A stretch of DNA of 64,000 bases. Origin: Dromaius novaehollandiae. Lineage: Eukaryota; Chordata; Aves; Casuariiformes; Dromaiidae. Made by a program: the position numbers and the translations under genes. The notes beneath the pieces are model-generated. The model saw only the letters and a list, made by a program, of their open reading frames with translations. It did not search any database and had not been told where the DNA came from. Positions 1-12,400 of the stretch are shown here, piece by piece. The stretch spans positions 23,307,501-23,371,500 of the forward strand of contig NC_088110.1 of NCBI RefSeq assembly GCF_036370855.1, in the 5' to 3' direction. Each line of letters opens with the position of its first letter. The stretch's first letter is position 1.

Positions 1-3000
1 TCCGAAGGCGTCCCGCGGCGAGTCACCCGGGGACCCCCCGGGAGCGGTGCTGCTCTCCGGCCCACTCCGCTCTCCGGCCCCCAGCCCGAGCCACCTCCTG
101 CCCAGCGTCGCAGTTTCCTTCCCGCCCCAGCCGGACTCCAGGAATCGTTTTCGTGCGCCGGTGCTGGGCTGCAGAGGATGGGAACGAGCCCTGTGCTCTT
201 CTGGCACTTATCAGTGTCCAGGAAACAAATTTTTCTAATTGACAGATAGCAAAACACAGCGTTTTACAGTGAGGAGAGGCGGTAGCAGTCTATCAGGCAT
301 GCTATGAAACCGGAGCAGGACAGCGTCCAGGCCCCACTGATAGAGCGTAGCTGACCTGCCTTGGCCAGCTCCGGTCCAACAACTCACTCGTGTTTGCGTT
401 TAATTGCAAACGTAAAAAGCCCTTTCTTTTCACAACAACAAAGCCTTGAACCACACTTCAAAGTTGTGTTTCTGGGACAGTTGCATACCTTTCAAAAATA
501 GCCTTCTGAGCCGTGCCAAGTGCTAAATGGATTGCAGAGGGCAGGTCCCCCACGTGGGGCTGCGAACGGCCCAGCAAGCGCGGCGTTGCCGCTGCAGCCG
601 TGCTCCGCCAGCCCGCCCGGGCAGCCGGTTCGACCCTCCCTGGGGGCCCAAGCGCTGCGGGAAGCTGCAGCTCTGCTAAGTTCCTTCTCCGGGGCTTTTG
701 CTCGTGGCTGAGGCCACGGTGGAGCTCTGGTGGAGATGGCAAAGCCACCCGAAGCCCATGTCCTGAGGGGCTTTCGGGAACAGACACTTATTAATAGCGT
801 GGAAATGCCAAACCGAGGTCAGACCCCGTGGCCCTATGTGGCAGGAGGCAGCAGCTTATCACCTGGCCAGTTATCATCGCTGCAGCAACCGCAGGGAAAG
901 GGCAGGAGGGGAAGCCGAGGCCCGGAGAGGAAGAGGCGCTAGCTCGGATGCGGGCTTCTCCTGGTCCCATCGGGGACCATCCTGGTTTCCTGGGAGTCTC
1001 CCATCCCTTCGGCCCAACCACGTCTCCTCAGGACTGATGGCTGTGCTGGCTGTTTTAGGGTCTTTTTATTCCAAAACAAGGAGTTCTGCTCCCCTGAACG
1101 TTTTTCTAAGTATCCACTGAATTTATTTGCTCCCTCGCCAGCTGACGATGCGGGGAGCGCAGTGGGAAGGCCGCACAGCTAATGCGCAGACAGCGAGAGG
1201 CAGAAGGTTTCGTGGCGAGCAGAGTCCGGTTCTCGTAGTGGTTAACGGAGACGAGGAAAACGCTCCGGGCGGCACCGAGCATCTCGGCGTAGCGACTCCG
1301 CTAGCGGGTCGGCAGGAGCCCGGAGATGCTCCCGCGGGATTCCGGCTGGGGCTGCTCCCAAAGCTGGAGTCAGCCCGGCGAGGGTGCGTTGTGCAACGGG
1401 AAGGTGAAGGTTTCAAACAAGGGGTTTCCTGCTGCGAGGGACCTGGGGCTGGGTCAGGAACGGACCTGTCACCTGGGGCCCATCTGCCTCGGGCTGCCGG
1501 TGTGGCCTTTGCCGGGGAAGCCTCCCTCCGACTTTGCTGCCTGACGGGTGTTTTGGAGCAAGGAAACCCTTGATGAAGATAAAGAGTTTTGACCCGTGCC
1601 AGGAAACAGGATCTCCAATCTCCTCCCGATTCATCTTTCTGAGCCTCCTGAGAGGCAGAGTCCGGGAGGATGAAACTCGGCATTTCCCGCAAGGCTAAGC
1701 ATGGGCATGGAGGCGAGAGCGGTATTTTGTAAAGCCTTCGCATCCTCTTCACGCACCTTCAGCGTTCATCCACCTTGCAGCGCTCCCCCGGGCGCTTTGG
1801 GATCAGCGATGCCGGCTGCCCGGCCGGGACACTTGCCGGTGCCTCTCGGATGCGCTGCTCCGGGCTGCGTCCTGCAGCATCACCATCGCCGTGGTGGGAG
1901 CTGCTCTCCCCCCGGAGACGGGGCGCTCGGGCCGCGGTGTGCAGCGAGCAGCCGCCCGCCGGCGGAGTTCACCGTCTCGCAGCGCCTATGTAAAGCACTG
2001 CAAAACCGGCGGAAGCAAATTGCTATCTACTCGAGACAAAACCCGGCTCCCAAGGAGAAGGAGGCTGCATTTAGCTCCAGGAAAAGCTCTCCGTACTTGA
2101 AGCGTGCTTTTCTTGGACTGCTACGCTGTATTTATGCAGGCTGGTATGTGGGGAGTAATTAGAACCTCATCCCGAGCACTTGACGAGCATGTTTTCCATT
2201 CTGGATGCTGACAGGTCAGGCTAGCCGGCCGTCCCTCCGTGCCTGGAAATGCTGACATTTTGTCTTTGCTGAAAGCAAAACAAGGGCCTGTGAAGCACTC
2301 AGGCCATGGGGAGCGATGCTGGTTGCTTAGACAGTGCCCAGGGCGCACGGGGTGCGTGCAAAAATGCCACGCTGCTGCCTCCGAGGTTGCACTCATGCAG
2401 CAGGGCGGTAAGAGTGGAGGAGCGCCGGGAGCCTGGCATTTCTGCATGCACGCTGGTGGTCCCGGGAAAAGGGGCCCATGGGAGCAGCGGCCGAGGCTGG
2501 CCGGCAGCGGGATGGACCTGGGCACCCGGAGCAGCACCGGAGAGTCCGTGCAGCGGCTGGAGGGAGCCAGGCGCGTCCAGGCTGCGGCTCTCACAAGCAG
2601 CCCAGTGTCAGACCTGGAAAGAGGCAGGAGGCTGGCAGAGCCGAGCAGCGCGCAGCGGTCCTCTCGCCAGGGATGCATCTTGTTAAAGCCCTCCTAAAAG
2701 CTGCAGCGGATCCCCAGAAGGAGCCGTGGCCGCGACAGCTGACGAAGCCATTTGAGGAGGTTTCGGCTTCGGATGGGGAGTTTGCCCAGCGACCCTCCCA
2801 TAAGCGATGAACGAACATGAAGTCATTTCGGAGGAGTCACGAAGTGAACCCTAAAGGGCTGCCAGCGGCATGCATCGCTCTCTGGCAGCGGTCGGCCAAA
2901 CCTCCCCTGCGGCCCCGTTCCTGCCGCGGGCCATCACGCGCCGCTGGAGCGCGCTTCGGAGGAGCAGGGTGGTTTCTCTGCTCGACAGCGGCTTTCCGTG

Positions 3001-6000
3001 CAAAACAGCCCCGGCGTGTCGTGTTTCTTGTTTCCTCTATACATTAACAAGGGCTGGGAGTGAAAAGCTGCACGCTCCGACCGACCCGGCCCCGAGGACG
3101 CGTGCGGCGGGGGATGCAGTGAGCCAGCCGCGGGGGCTCCCGGAGGGGCAGGAGCGCCGGCCCGGCGCGGGCAATGCTCTTCAGCTTCTTAAAAGGAATT
3201 AAAGCACCTATATTTAGTAGCGAAACCTTGCTCCAGAAATGGAAAGTTTGGGCTTTCTGCTGCATTTTTTCAGCTGAGGCTAATCACTGCACAGCTCCGG
3301 CTGCTCAGACCTGGGCTTTGGGTGTTAAACCATTTCTCCAAAATACATCATGCAGCTCCAGGAGCACAGCAAGTGACATGTCTCACCATAGTTTCTCCCC
3401 TGAGGCCCATGTTTTATTTCATATAACGTCCTTCTAAATGCGTTTGCATGACCTCTCCTCTCTCCGGCACGGGGAAGCGTTTCGTTCCTGTTTAACGGGA
3501 CCTGGCTGAGCGAGCTGGCTGCTCCCGGGCCGCGGGGCTGGGGAGCTCTCGACATGTTGCTTTTCCATCGGGTTCGTGCACAAGCGGCCGTGGGAGCACC
3601 ACCAGCGGGTCCTGGGCTTGCAAAGCGCTTTGCTGCCTCGTGCAGCTGCTGCTTTATTTGTATGAATTTCAAGCGCTGCTTCACCTGCCCTGCAGCACCC
3701 GCCGCAGCCTGCGAATCTCCTGATGGTTTTCCAGGCCTGCGGAGTGGTAGAGGTTTTAATAAAACCTGCCCTCGCCGTCACTCCGGGTGTTTGGGTTAAA
3801 CATCGGCCTTTCGTTTCCTTGAAATCAGTTCAGCGCGCGAGCAGGTGAGCTGCGATCCAGACCTCAAATTCCCTCGCCGGCAGCTCCGCGTGCCAGCGCA
3901 CCGCTCGTGCCAAGCTGCTCGAGCCGGCGCCGCGGGAGCCTCTTCCCGGGCTGCTCCGGCCCCTGAATCTCCGTGCAGCGAAAGCGGGGCCCCCCCAGCC
4001 ACATGCTGCCGCTCAGGATTTTGCAAGGAACCAGCGGTCCGGAGGGGTCGTCTCCTTCCGCTTGCTGCTTCTCTTGCTTGCTTGCTTTTTTCTTTTTTAA
4101 TTTGGGATAGGGTGAAAGGTGCCAGTGCCGCAGTGTGCTGCTCCGTCGAGGTTGGCGCCGGGCTCTGCCGCAGCGGTGGGCGGCGAGGCGCTCCCACGGG
4201 ACCCGGGCTGCAACGAGGGGCTGCGAGACCCTGGCTGGGAAGGGTTTTCATGCAAAAAAAACTCTCTTCAAATGCAAATCGAGGGGCTCGAGCTCTTCAG
4301 CATGTTGATGAGCAGAAGAAGGGGTCACTCTACGACACCTGGACGCTGCTGTAACGTGTCGGCTGCGCTCGGGATGAGGCCGGGATCCTCGGTGAGGCGG
4401 CTCTGGCCAGCGCCGCGCTGGAAACCCGCGGCTGCCTCCTCACAGGCAATAGTAGTAATCCTAATTTATCGCATACTTTTCATCCCAGAACGCTTCCCCA
4501 GCCCGAGCAGGCTCTGCCGCCAGCTGTTTGCAGCAATCCTCTCCCCGAGCAGGGCTGAAACGTTTCCTGGGCTGCGGCGGCGGCGAAGGCTGTCGGGAGG
4601 GAGAGACAGGTTGCTCTGCAAAATCTCCGTTTGCAGCGGAGAGAAATCCCTGCTTGGAGGTGTGCCGGCTGCCGGGCTCGGAGTGGGGAGAGCGGCGTGC
4701 CCTGGCGTTCCCGGGAGCGTTCCTGGGCTCAGCCGCTCCGGTCCGCTCTGCATCCCGGCGGATTTTGCACTGTCACCTGCCTCCTGTCGTCGAAGCCACT
4801 GTGCAAATGCAGCCGGCGATAAGCTAAAACTAACAAAAATAAGGCGCTCCCCAGGTAACAGCAGTTATTGTAAAAAAAGAAGCCACCCGAGGGAGCGTGG
4901 GGACTGCAAGGGGGCTGCTCGCCGGCGCTGTCGGGCCCCGCAGCAGCACGCCTGGGGCGGCAGGAGCTCGCGGGCCGCGGCGCTGCACGGTAGCCCCGCT
5001 CCAAAGGCTTCGCGCTCCCCTCGGTGCCTCAGTAAACCTCTCGTCTCCCTGTCAGCTTCGATTTGCATTCGCGGCATCTGGTTTTCATAGGACGCGGGGA
5101 GCGCAGGGGATGCCGTCCGCTCCCTCCTGCCCCGAGCTCCCATGGGGGCCGCCCAGCAGAGGTGGCACCGCCGCTGTTTGCGGCTGATGGGAAACAATCT
5201 GGTTTCTCGCCTGGTTTTTACTCCCGGGTTTGTGGGAGCAGCTGAGAGCTGCTCTTGCGGGCTCGGACGGGCTCGCTGGACGCTGTACCGATACCAAGCA
5301 AAACAACCCTTGCCGCCTCAGACCACGGAGCCCGCGGCCGGGCTCGGCGGGGGTGGCAGCGTGTGGCCCGGTTCTGTGCCATCGCGGTGCGATGGTCTCC
5401 CAGGGCCCCTCGGGGACGGCCCCGGGCTGGCGAAGGTCTCTGTCCCCTGGGCTCATCGCGGTGGTCCCGTCCACAGCGCGGAAAGCAAGGCGCGGGGGGG
5501 CTTGCAGTAGCCCGCGGCGCCCCGTGCCCGGGTGAGGGTTGCTCCCTCCCGGATCTGCAGGGAAAGATAAGGCTATTCCCTGATGTGATTTCCAGCAAAA
5601 TCCCAATTCCCAGAGCCGCCTCTGCCCAGGGCCGGCGCAGCCAAGCAGGCATACCAGAGAGCTGATATCAAAACCAGCAGGCACCGGCCAACTGGGAGCA
5701 CTTAGGAGCAGGGAGGGCTGCAGCCGGCGTAGCCGGGCCTGCCGCCGGCACGGGAGCGCCTGGGAGACGCGGCCGCGGCGGGGAAGACTGCCCTGGGCAG
5801 CGCTGGACCTCGCTGCGTGCCCTCCTGTGCAGGACCGCGTTTCATGCAGCGCCTGGACGCTGCTGCACCCCTCGCCTCCCTGCTTGCAAGGCCCCTATAC
5901 GCCCCTTCGGTAGCCCATGAAGCCATTGGAGAAGCGTGCTTGGACATCATCTATAGTTTCAATGCGATGGTCTAATTTTCCTAAACCAGCAGCTTATTTT

Positions 6001-6600
6001 CAGCAGCAAGGAATGCTCTAGAGGAAGTGATTTTATTTTCCCTTCCCTCACTGGACTTCGTAGGACGCAGCCTTTGATCCCGTCTCCTGATGGTATCAAG
6101 TAGGAAGCTGCAGCTCTTTGAAGTGGGCTTCATGGTGCGCTTTAAACTTCTGGGGGTTTGAAGCCTTCAGCGCTGGGTACATCTTTCGTACAGATCCCCC
6201 CTGCTTCAGACCCGAGGAGCGTGGCTGCGGAGGGAAGGTTTCACCCGCCGCCCGGGGAGCTCCGCTCTCCTCCAGCGGGTGCAAGCGGACAGGGACGGAT
6301 TTGTTTCGGGTTTTGCACAAATCCTGGCCAGAGCAAAGGCCGCGGTGCTGCCAAGCAGCACCCTGGTCCGTGGGGTCGGCACGTGCTCCAGGGCGGCCGT
6401 GCACCGGGCCCGGTTCCTGCGGGTCCTTAGGTGCGACCGCTGCGGCTCATCTGTACTATTGCATTTACGGAGCGTGCGGGGCATGGTGTGCTGCGCTGCG
6501 GGATGGGCACGGATCACACCGACGGTCTCCTCCCGAAAAACCGGCAACCTGAGCGCGGGTTGAGCTGTTGCTGCTCTGGGGATCTGCAGGAGGGTGGAGT
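1..6600. other. Non-coding GC-rich sequence upstream of ZNF469
   Basis: I see no gene here. Open frames are short or appear on several strands at once, as expected in GC-rich DNA, and none resembles a known protein. AT-richer patches at about 210-500 and 5,930-6,070 interrupt the GC-rich background; the first includes an inverted repeat (GTTTGC at 392-397 and GCAAAC at 406-411). The region lies on the side of ZNF469 where BANP would be expected from human gene order, but no BANP-like coding sequence is seen. Confidence 0.6.
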
Positions 6601-7660
6601 GGTGCCGGAGGTGTTTGCAAGCAGCTCTTCCCCCGGCGAGGGCTCAGCACGGCAGGGAGGAGGGAGGCGATCGCCGGGCTGCGCGGCGGGTGTCGGGACG
6701 CGTGGCCGGAGCACCCTAGCCCGGCGCCCGGATCCCACACCGCTGGCTCGAAGCACATTTCCAGCCTCCCCATCGGCGACATTTCCCCGCTGAGCCCAGA
6801 TCTGCAGCCTGATTGCTCCCTTCTCCCGCAGAGCCAGCACCGGGGCCGTCCCGTGAGCACCCCGCTGCCCCCCGCGCTGCTCCCCACCGCTAGCACCCAC
6901 CGTCGCAGCCCCCGCCCACGCCGCTGCCGCCGGCGAGGAGGATTCGCCCGGCCCCCCCAGCCATGGCCGCGGCAGGCGTGGGGCTTCGCCGCCGCGGCAC
7001 GCTCGGCCCGCGCGAAGCGGCCGAGGAGCCCCGCTAGGACGGAGCATCCCCGGTGCCAGGTACGTGGCGGGTGCGGGACCCCGTCTCCGGGCGCGGAACG
7101 GGCGCGTGCAGCGCGTGCGGGCGGCCCGGGGCCGGCGCGGCCCGGCGGAGGTGTCCGTCCGTCCGTCCATGCATCCGGGTTCCCGGGGAGCCCCGCGTGC
7201 AGGTGCTGTGCTAACACGGTGCTTTCGGCGAGGGTGCTGGGCGCTGCGCCGGTGCATGTCCCAGGGAAGGAGGAGTCCGCTGCAGGGGGTAATGCAAACA
7301 CCCCGCTGCCCTCTGCGTCGCGCTCCGGTCGGGGTCTGATCCTGCCCGTGCCGAGCGCCTCTGGAGCCGCTCTGCTTTGTGCCCGGGAAACCTGCTCCGG
7401 CTCCCGGCGAGGCGCCTCCGGGCAGTGGCTGGCAGCGAAAAGCATCTCGGCCTGGGGGTCCTTCCAGGAGGCAGCTGCAGCCCGGCCGACCCTTGGCGTC
7501 CCGTTATCCGCCATCCTCGTGGCAGCGGGTCTCGTCCCACCTGGATGCGCGGGAAGCGCCTTCCCTCCCGGCCGGCTCCCTCGGCCCCAGCTCCCCAGCA
7601 GCGTCTGCGGTTGAACTTTTGTCCCGCGGACAAAAGCGGCTTTCAGCTGTGCGGCTGAGG
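6600..7660 (+). promoter_or_regulatory. CpG-rich block, candidate distal promoter / first non-coding exon of ZNF469
   Basis: The stretch is dense in CpG and G+C, especially 6,880-7,150. A consensus splice donor (CAG followed by GTACGT) begins at 7,060, and the matching acceptor type is found at 25,999 just before the ZNF469 coding exon. Together these would fit an untranslated first exon ending at 7,059 with an intron of about 19 kb. The long open frames on both strands across this block (for example 406 codons on the minus strand) are mirror images of base composition and are not taken as genes. Promoter activity and the splice are inference. Confidence 0.35.
7152..7170. repeat. Short GTCC microsatellite
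   Basis: Four to five copies of a tetranucleotide (GTCC) inside the CpG-rich block. Confidence 0.7.
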
Positions 7661-7699
7661 CCACCGTAAAGTAGCTCAAGCTCATCCCTCAAGGACGGT

Positions 7700-8400
7700 T
7701 CCTGAGGAAGATGGGAAATAGGCCCTTAATTCCCCGGGGATTTTCCTCTCATCCCCCACCCCGTCTTCCCTTCCGTAAACTTTAAAGCTCATCCAAAAAC
7801 TGCCGTCTCCTGCTTCTATACGTTGATCACAGGACAGGGAAGCTGCAGCTTTGCCAGCAGCTCAGGATTTGCATTGAGTTATAAGTGGAAGCAAATGCTT
7901 TAAAAGGAAATTAAATTTACAGCTCTATAAAAAATGCGTTTTATTGCTTTGCCCGTCATTCCATAGCGGCAGGGAGATAAAGGAATGCTTTGCATTTGGT
8001 TCTTGTCTCGGAGGCCGGAGGCAAAGAGGAGCAAACCCGCCAAACACGCGAAAGCCGGGCATCCGGAGCTGGATCCGGCCCGGCTCCGGGAAAGCCCATG
8101 GCAAAATCCCCGCCGGCTCCCGCACCGGGGCATCTCACGCCTGCGGGATGAGGCCCCGCGTTGGGCCCGGGGGCACGTGCTGCCCTGAGCGAGGGCTCCA
8201 TCCCTCCCGAAACCGCGGCCGATCGCGGCAGCATCTCCCGCAGCCGCGGACGCCCGCACCACAACGGCTGAGGGCTTATTTACCAGGAAGCCTATAGCCG
8301 CTCTGCACGGTTGATTAATTAATCTCTTCCACATGCCGTTACGGCCCTGATTGGGGTGCTTAGGATAAATTGCAATAAAAGAGCTGCGTTAAACATCTGC
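7700..8400. other. AT-richer non-coding stretch between two CpG-rich blocks
   Basis: Composition drops sharply from the flanking CpG-rich DNA, with runs such as the one around 7,860-7,940 and 8,290-8,400. No gene or repeat recognised. Such patches may be conserved regulatory DNA, but only alignment can show that. Confidence 0.4.
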
Positions 8401-9470
8401 GAAAGCCGGCGCTGTAAATTCTTCCGCAGAAAGAGAAGGGAGAGGAGGCGGTTGTGCCTTGATGGTAAAACCAGAGGGGCACGGGACCGGCGGGGCAGGC
8501 GAGCCTGCGCCGCTCGACGGCTGGCCGCACCGGAGCGAGGGGCTGCCCCGTGCAGGGGACACAGGGACGTGGCATCGGCCCTGCTGGATGCAGGATGGGA
8601 AGATGCACCGGGGTGATGTTGGGGATGGAGATGCTGCGACCGGCACAGCAAGGATTTGGCGTAGCCAAGAGCTAACCAGCGAGAAGCACCGCCGCCGCAT
8701 GCAGATCCTGCACCCGCCGAGCAGGTTCCTGCTGGCCTGGCCACGGCATCCGATGGGAGCGACCTGGCAGCGCGGGGGGAGATGCCTTTTCCCACCGCCC
8801 GGCTCGGCCCCGCTGTGCCGGGAGGCTCGCGACGGCCCCGGCCGGCGCCCGCGGGGGTTCGCAAAGCCACGGCGGCTCCGGGCGCTGCATACGGGGCGGC
8901 GGCCCCCCGCCTCCGGCCCTCCCAGCTGTGTCAATAGAGGAGGAAGGACAAAAGCGCTCTTTCTCCGCGTGTTAATCCTGCAGAGCGGGACAAGCCGGTG
9001 GCCGCGGGTGGCCGCCGCTCGGGGCAGGCGCTGGGCTCGGCCGAGCTGCGGCATCCCTCCGCGAGGCTCTCGGTGGCGGGGCGGCGCAAAGGGGCTGCCC
9101 GGGACGGGGACACACGTGCCACGGCGTCCCGGAGCGGCGGGTCCGGCAGCACCGGCGCGGTCCGCGGCACCCGCCGTCGCGCTCCCCACCGCCGCAGGTG
9201 CAGGCAGCGGCGGCCAGCAGCTGCGCTCGACCCTCTGCCGCGTTTCCCCTCCCGCGCATCGCCGCGCCGGAGCTGCCGTCAGCTGTGAAAACAAGCGGGG
9301 CGGCCGTGCCCTGCCGCGCGGCGCGGGAGGTGCGAGCGTCTCCCCGAGGGAGCCGTGCCGCCGCGGAGGCCGTTTGCAGCGGGAGGCACGGCGCCCGTCT
9401 GCCCGCTGCCGGGTGGCAAAGCTGCAAGGGAGCGGTGCAACCCAGCACCTCCTCGGTGGGAGCTGCAACT
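8400..9470. promoter_or_regulatory. Second CpG-rich block, function unknown
   Basis: CpG-dense sequence with long open frames on both strands at the same place (338 codons plus, 359 codons minus), which is the signature of few stop codons in GC-rich DNA rather than of coding. It could be another CpG-island promoter for a non-coding transcript; no other support is visible. Confidence 0.3.
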
Positions 9471-9479
9471 TCTAGGGTA

Positions 9480-12400
9480 TTTCTTTGGCAGAGGGGCAGG
9501 GAGAGGAGTCTAAATTGGCTTCGGTCTGCAATCTGGGGCTTGCCCACAAAAGCCTCCGTAAAAGACTGAAACAGGAGAAGATGCGTCGTGGGGAAAGTGT
9601 TGGGAGCAGCAAGGGGCTTTTCCGTGCCGGCAGCATGCGGGGGTGGTTCTGGTTTGCGCAGAGCCGCATCGCTGCACAGCTTCCAGGGCTGAAATAGTGA
9701 AATGTGAGAGTTCCGTCATCGCGCCTGCTCGTTTTAAAGGGCCTGGCCTGAAACCCGCTGTGAGAGGCTCTGGAGGAGGTGGCAGCCCTGGCGAGAGCAC
9801 GCAGCTCCCCCGTCTTGCTCCCCGGGTTTGGTCCAGCTTTAGGAAGGCTTTAGCCCTCGTGTTTGGGTGTTATTCTCCTGCATTTCAGGAGCACCACGAA
9901 TCCAGAGCCGTCCTGCATAAGGTGCAAGGCCGGGCTGTGCAAAGCCAGGCTGGTGTGAGATGCATTTTGCACATCTGTCCGAGTCCCGCGGGGCAGGGAC
10001 GCTGCGGCGGTGCCACGGCCGGGCAAACCCCGCGAGCGCTGCTTACCCCGGCACGCGGGATGCAGCGGTGCCGGAGCTCTGCCGAGCCGGGGTCGGGCGG
10101 GAATGGCTGGTTTCCTTACAGCGAAGCCGCGTTTTTTCATATTCAGGGTGGGAGCCGGAGACGGGGCTGCTCCGGCCGGGCGCTTTGAAATCCCCCGTGC
10201 AAAGCGCACCAACGCTCACTAGTTACGTCTGTCACTGTTTTTGCGAAGCCCAACTTGACGCTAAGCGGATGAGTCACACGGAGCGGAGATAACACGGAGC
10301 TGAGAGGAGCTATTCTGATTCACACTTTCCCTTGAAAAGCAGCAGATTTATGTGCAGCGTTTTCAGGGGCACTGCGATATAAATCAGCTGCTCTCTTATG
10401 TCATCTCCAGTGTTGCTGCTGTTTCCCACGCATATATCCATTTTAATCTCCGGGCTGACAGGGAGAAATCACTCCTCGCCGATGCCGGGGACAGCCAGCA
10501 GGCCATGGGCAGGCGACGGGGAGGCCCTGCCAGAGGGGAGGGATGCTCGCTGCTAAAAGCAAGCCTCTTTCATCAAATAGATATATATTCTGGCGGCTCC
10601 TTTCCCAGATAGACGTGACGGCCAGGTCTGCTGCTGCTTTGCACTCACCAGGATCGTAAGCGCCCGCTGGGTCGGGTTTGGGGTGCCGGGGCTGCTGCCG
10701 GGCACGTGCGGCTCGGGAGGAGCCGGGAGCCAGCGCCCGGGTTTGCAGCACCGCTCCCGTGGATCGGCCGGTGCCTGGCGATCGCAGCCCTGGCGAGGAA
10801 AACAGTAAGCCGTCGCACTGCAATTAAACATCCTCCTAATTGTAGCGATACATACTGTTCTTCCGCTGCTTTCTAAGTTTGGTGGCGTAATTACAGCAGC
10901 GGGGTAAAGGCAGCATCTGCGTTCCCACTGCACCAGACCCAGCCTTCCAGGGATTTTGGATTCGACCGTATAAATCCTGTGCTGAAACTTGGCACGCAAT
11001 AAAAGGAAAAACGTAGCCCCCACGCTTTCCCGTGCTTTGGCCATTGCAGGCGTGCACCCACCGCCGCCGCGCCGGGCCCCGGCCCTGGGGAGGCTGCAAG
11101 CGCGCTGCAGGGCTGCAGGCATGCACACACACACGGATATTTAAATTTTTTTCTGGCTGCGGGTTTAAGGAATCCCAAGATAAATGCCACTTTCTCTGTT
11201 AAAAGGAGGACGGCTTGGAAGGCAGGGGAGGGAAGCTGAATCGCCGCCTGTGTTTGCGGTGGAAACGTGTCCAGGCTCCCGAATGTTTTCCGTAACACAG
11301 GCGGGTTTGTGTGGGTTCACCTGGGCAGGAAGCGCCGGGGTAAAGCGATACCCCACGGGGCGCAGGCGCTGCCGCTCCGCAACCCCCGTTCCCTAAACCC
11401 GAGAGCAGCGGGCGGCTGTTAATGCAATAAACAGCCACTTTACGGCAGCCCTTGTGCGCCGGCACCATGTGTGAAAATTATTAGTTGCAACGTTTTGCTG
11501 GAAAATGGAGGAGCAGTCGCGGGCCAGGCGCTGCCGGCAGGGCTGCGCGGGGACGGTGCCCGTCCGCAGCGCGTCGCACGCCGTCCTCCTCCCTCGCCGC
11601 CGGCGCTGACCCGTGAGCCGAGCCAGAGGTGCAAAGTTGCATGCGCAAATATTTTGCTTGGAGTTTTGTCACCCCCTGAATTAACGGGGCAGGTGCCTCG
11701 GCTTGCAAAGCGTGACCTTAATAACACGCTTTGCACGATAAAACGCTGCCCTTGGGGACCCAGGCTCCTCAGGGCCGCGTCAAACTGCCGGCGTTCGGTC
11801 ACGGCGCGTTTTTCCTTGCAAGCAAATAATTTATTAAAATCTGCCCCTGTCGCTTCCTTCCTCCTGGTCGTTGGTGGCTTTGGGACATTTTGGGGGAGGC
11901 GAGTCGCAGCGCGGCCGGGACTGCGTGCTTCCCCCGCCGCGAGAGCGCTGCCTGCTCCGCACGAGGCTGCTGCCTGCTTGGGCAAGGATTAAATCTCCAG
12001 GAGCAAGAAAAAAGCCTGCTGGGCTGTGAATTCACTGTAAAACTATGCAGGGCTTAGTAATATGACATTAGCGCTGGTTCGGACATTGCTAAATATCCGA
12101 GGGATATAAATGGTTTGTGGTGTCCGTCAGATTAGGTATCGTCTGGGATTCTTTGGGGAGGAAAACTCATGCAGGATGTGTGCTGGTGCCGGCCGCGCGG
12201 GATGCGGGCGGCTCTCGCAGCCCCCGTCCCCTGCCCCATCCCGCTGCTCTCCGGGGCTTCCGAAAGCGGAGGCGGCTCCTGCCCCCCGCTGAGCTCTGGC
12301 TAAAGGGGCTAATGAAGGGTTTTCACCCATTTTTCAGAAGCAAGAAATTTTCGTGAAAAATTGTCACTCTTTGGAAGAATTCAGTTTTCCAGCCAGGATA

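Noticed and set aside
6465..7685. 406-codon minus-strand open frame in the first CpG-rich block
   Set aside because: Mirrored by a 348-codon plus-strand frame; Arg/Ala/Gly/Pro composition typical of CpG islands.
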